Assembly (NCBI GenBank): GCA_023389045.1
Contig: JAEWEZ010000096.1
Location: 1-5,498 of the forward strand
Direction: 5' to 3'
DNA from: Actinomycetes bacterium
GTDB taxonomy: Bacteria; Actinomycetota; Actinomycetes; Actinomycetales; Dermabacteraceae
DNA: 5,498 bases
The stretch's first letter is position 1; each line of letters begins with the position of its first letter. Shown piece by piece: positions 4,285 to 5,498 of this stretch. Made by a program: the position numbers and the translations under genes. The notes beneath the pieces were generated by a model that saw nothing but the letters and a program-made list of their open reading frames with translations, did not search any database and was not told the DNA's origin.

Positions 4285-5498
4285 TCAGATATCCCTCTCC
4301 CACTCGGGGCTCATTCCCTGCGCGATCTGGATTTCGTCATTGGAGACGCCGGCGGGAACCATCGGCCAGACCATGGCGTCGGCACTCACGGTGAAGTCGA
4401 CGACGACGGGGCGGTCGTCGATCTCCATCGCCTTCTCGATCGTGGAGTCGATGTCTTCATCGCGTTCGCAGCGCAGGCCCGCGCAGCCGTAGGCCTCGGC
4501 GAGTTTCACGAAATCGGGGATCCGTGCGGTGCCATGGCCGGTGCTCAGATCAGTGTTGGAGTAGCGCTGGTCGTAGAAAAGGTTCTGCCACTGGCGGACC
4601 ATGCCCAGCGAGCTGTTGTTGATCACCGCGACCTTGATCGGGATCTTGTTGATCACGCAGGTGGCGAGCTCCTGATTGGTCATCTGGAAGCAGCCGTCGC
4701 CGTCGATCGCCCACACGGTCGCATCGGGGCGGCCCACCTTGGCGCCCATCGCGGCAGGCACCGAGTAGCCCATCGTGCCCAGACCCCCGGAGTTCAGCCA
4801 GGTGCGGGGGTGCTCATAGCGGATGAACTGGCTGGACCACATCTGATGCTGGCCCACGCCGGCCACGTAGATCGACTCCGGGCCGGAGATCTCGCCGATC
4901 CGGGAGATCACCTTCTGCGGGGCGGTGTGCCCGTCGGCCGTATCGGTCCAGCCCAGCGGGTAGGTGTCACGCAGCATCGAGAGCGTGTTCCACCACGCCT
5001 CATAGTCACGGCAGTCCTGCTGGCTGATGAGTTCGCGCACGGCGGCGGTGAGGCTGCGCGCCACATCGGCTGCCTGACCGACGATCGGCACATCGGCTTC
5101 GCGGTTCTTGGAGATTTCGGCGGGGTCGATATCGGCGTGCACGACGGTGGCACCGGGGGCGAAGGAGTCCAGGCGCCCGGTGACACGGTCATCGAAGCGG
5201 GCGCCGATGGCAACGATCAGGTCGGCTCGCTGCAGGGCGGAGACGGCGGCCACGCTGCCGTGCATTCCCGGCATGCCCAGGTGCGAGGGGTGGGAATCGG
5301 GCAGGGCCCCGCGCGCCATGAGGGTGGTCACGAAGGGGGCACCGACGGTGTCGATCAGTCCGCGCACTTCACGCGAGGCGTTACCGCGGATCACGCCACC
5401 ACCGAGCAGGAAGACGGGGCGGCTGGACTGCATGAGGAGGCGGGCGGCCTCGCGGATCTGCTTCAGATGGGGGCGCGGATCAGGGCGGTAGCCGGGCA
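4285..5498 (-). CDS. ilvB: Acetolactate synthase large (catalytic) subunit IlvB, 3' part (cut by right edge)
   Basis: The frame is open to the right edge. The 403 residues seen are the C-terminal two thirds of a subunit usually about 590-630 long. The ATG at 5431-5433 is internal: in-frame codons upstream encode IlvB-like sequence (PGYRPDPRPHLKQIREAARL). The enzyme condenses two pyruvates, or pyruvate with 2-oxobutyrate, using ThDP, magnesium and FAD, the first common step of valine, leucine and isoleucine synthesis. The N-terminal ThDP domain with the catalytic glutamate is outside the window. The central FAD-linked domain is present (LLGGGVIRG, GARFDDRVTG, HADIDPAEI), followed by the C-terminal ThDP domain. 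The ThDP/magnesium motif runs from GDG (4693-4701) to NN (4615-4620). The tryptophan of VRQWQNLFY (4588-4590) is the herbicide-site tryptophan of the family. The ending EWERDI is followed after 3 nt by ilvN. Any leader or attenuator lies outside the window. Confidence 0.98.
   Translation of the reverse strand, partial: PGYRPDPRPHLKQIREAARLLMQSSRPVFLLGGGVIRGNASREVRGLIDTVGAPFVTTLMARGALPDSHPSHLGMPGMHGSVAAVSALQRADLIVAIGARFDDRVTGRLDSFAPGATVVHADIDPAEISKNREADVPIVGQAADVARSLTAAVRELISQQDCRDYEAWWNTLSMLRDTYPLGWTDTADGHTAPQKVISRIGEISGPESIYVAGVGQHQMWSSQFIRYEHPRTWLNSGGLGTMGYSVPAAMGAKVGRPDATVWAIDGDGCFQMTNQELATCVINKIPIKVAVINNSSLGMVRQWQNLFYDQRYSNTDLSTGHGTARIPDFVKLAEAYGCAGLRCERDEDIDSTIEKAMEIDDRPVVVDFTVSADAMVWPMVPAGVSNDEIQIAQGMSPEWERDI

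Noticed and set aside
5431..5433. ATG as the start of ilvB
   Set aside because: The upstream in-frame codons encode IlvB-like sequence up to the window edge, and the protein would lack its whole N-terminal ThDP domain, so this Met is internal.
1..5498. Mobile element, CRISPR array, defence or toxin system
   Set aside because: There is no transposase or integrase, no terminal repeats and no spaced direct repeats. The only tandem repeat is the 15-bp coding repeat at 9-53. Apart from the orphan frame, the named genes form a normal core biosynthetic cluster.

Overview
The window comes from a high-GC actinobacterium. The proteins resemble actinobacterial orthologues (a mycobacterial-type three-domain SerA, a separate IlvN small subunit, a class I KARI), GTG starts are common, and third codon positions are strongly GC. 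The gene order ilvB-ilvN-ilvC followed by serA is the arrangement known from mycobacteria and many other Actinobacteria. A member of the Micrococcales is my best guess, held weakly. Every supported gene is on the minus strand, so the window reads from right to left.

Right third (5498 to 3718): the C-terminal two thirds of ilvB (acetolactate synthase catalytic subunit) runs off the right edge. It is followed after 3 nt by ilvN (regulatory subunit). A 144-nt gap holds a small hairpin and a possible internal promoter, then comes ilvC (ketol-acid reductoisomerase, 3573 to 2542). These three genes carry out the first two common steps of valine, leucine and isoleucine synthesis. A perfect 15-bp hairpin with a T-rich tail closes the ilvC transcript at about 2484-2519.

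Middle (2458 to 1844): an unrecognised reading frame lies between the ilvC terminator and serA. Its first available start is GTG at 2374, but that start has no Shine-Dalgarno sequence. The same frame shows a coding-like base pattern for a further 84 nt upstream, with no start codon. It may be a 5'-truncated gene or one with an unusual start.

Left third (1843 to 1): a 158-nt gap with a candidate promoter precedes serA (phosphoglycerate dehydrogenase, first step of serine synthesis). Fifteen nt after serA stops, a new gene begins with its own Shine-Dalgarno sequence and is cut by the left edge after 20 codons; those codons include a tandem TTPVG repeat. It cannot be identified here, although leuB or ilvE would fit the neighbourhood.

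This is mostly ordinary core amino-acid metabolism. I see no mobile element, CRISPR array, RNA gene or defence system. The points worth a second look are the startless orphan frame, changes in the SerA allosteric anion site, and the intergenic hairpin and promoter layout.
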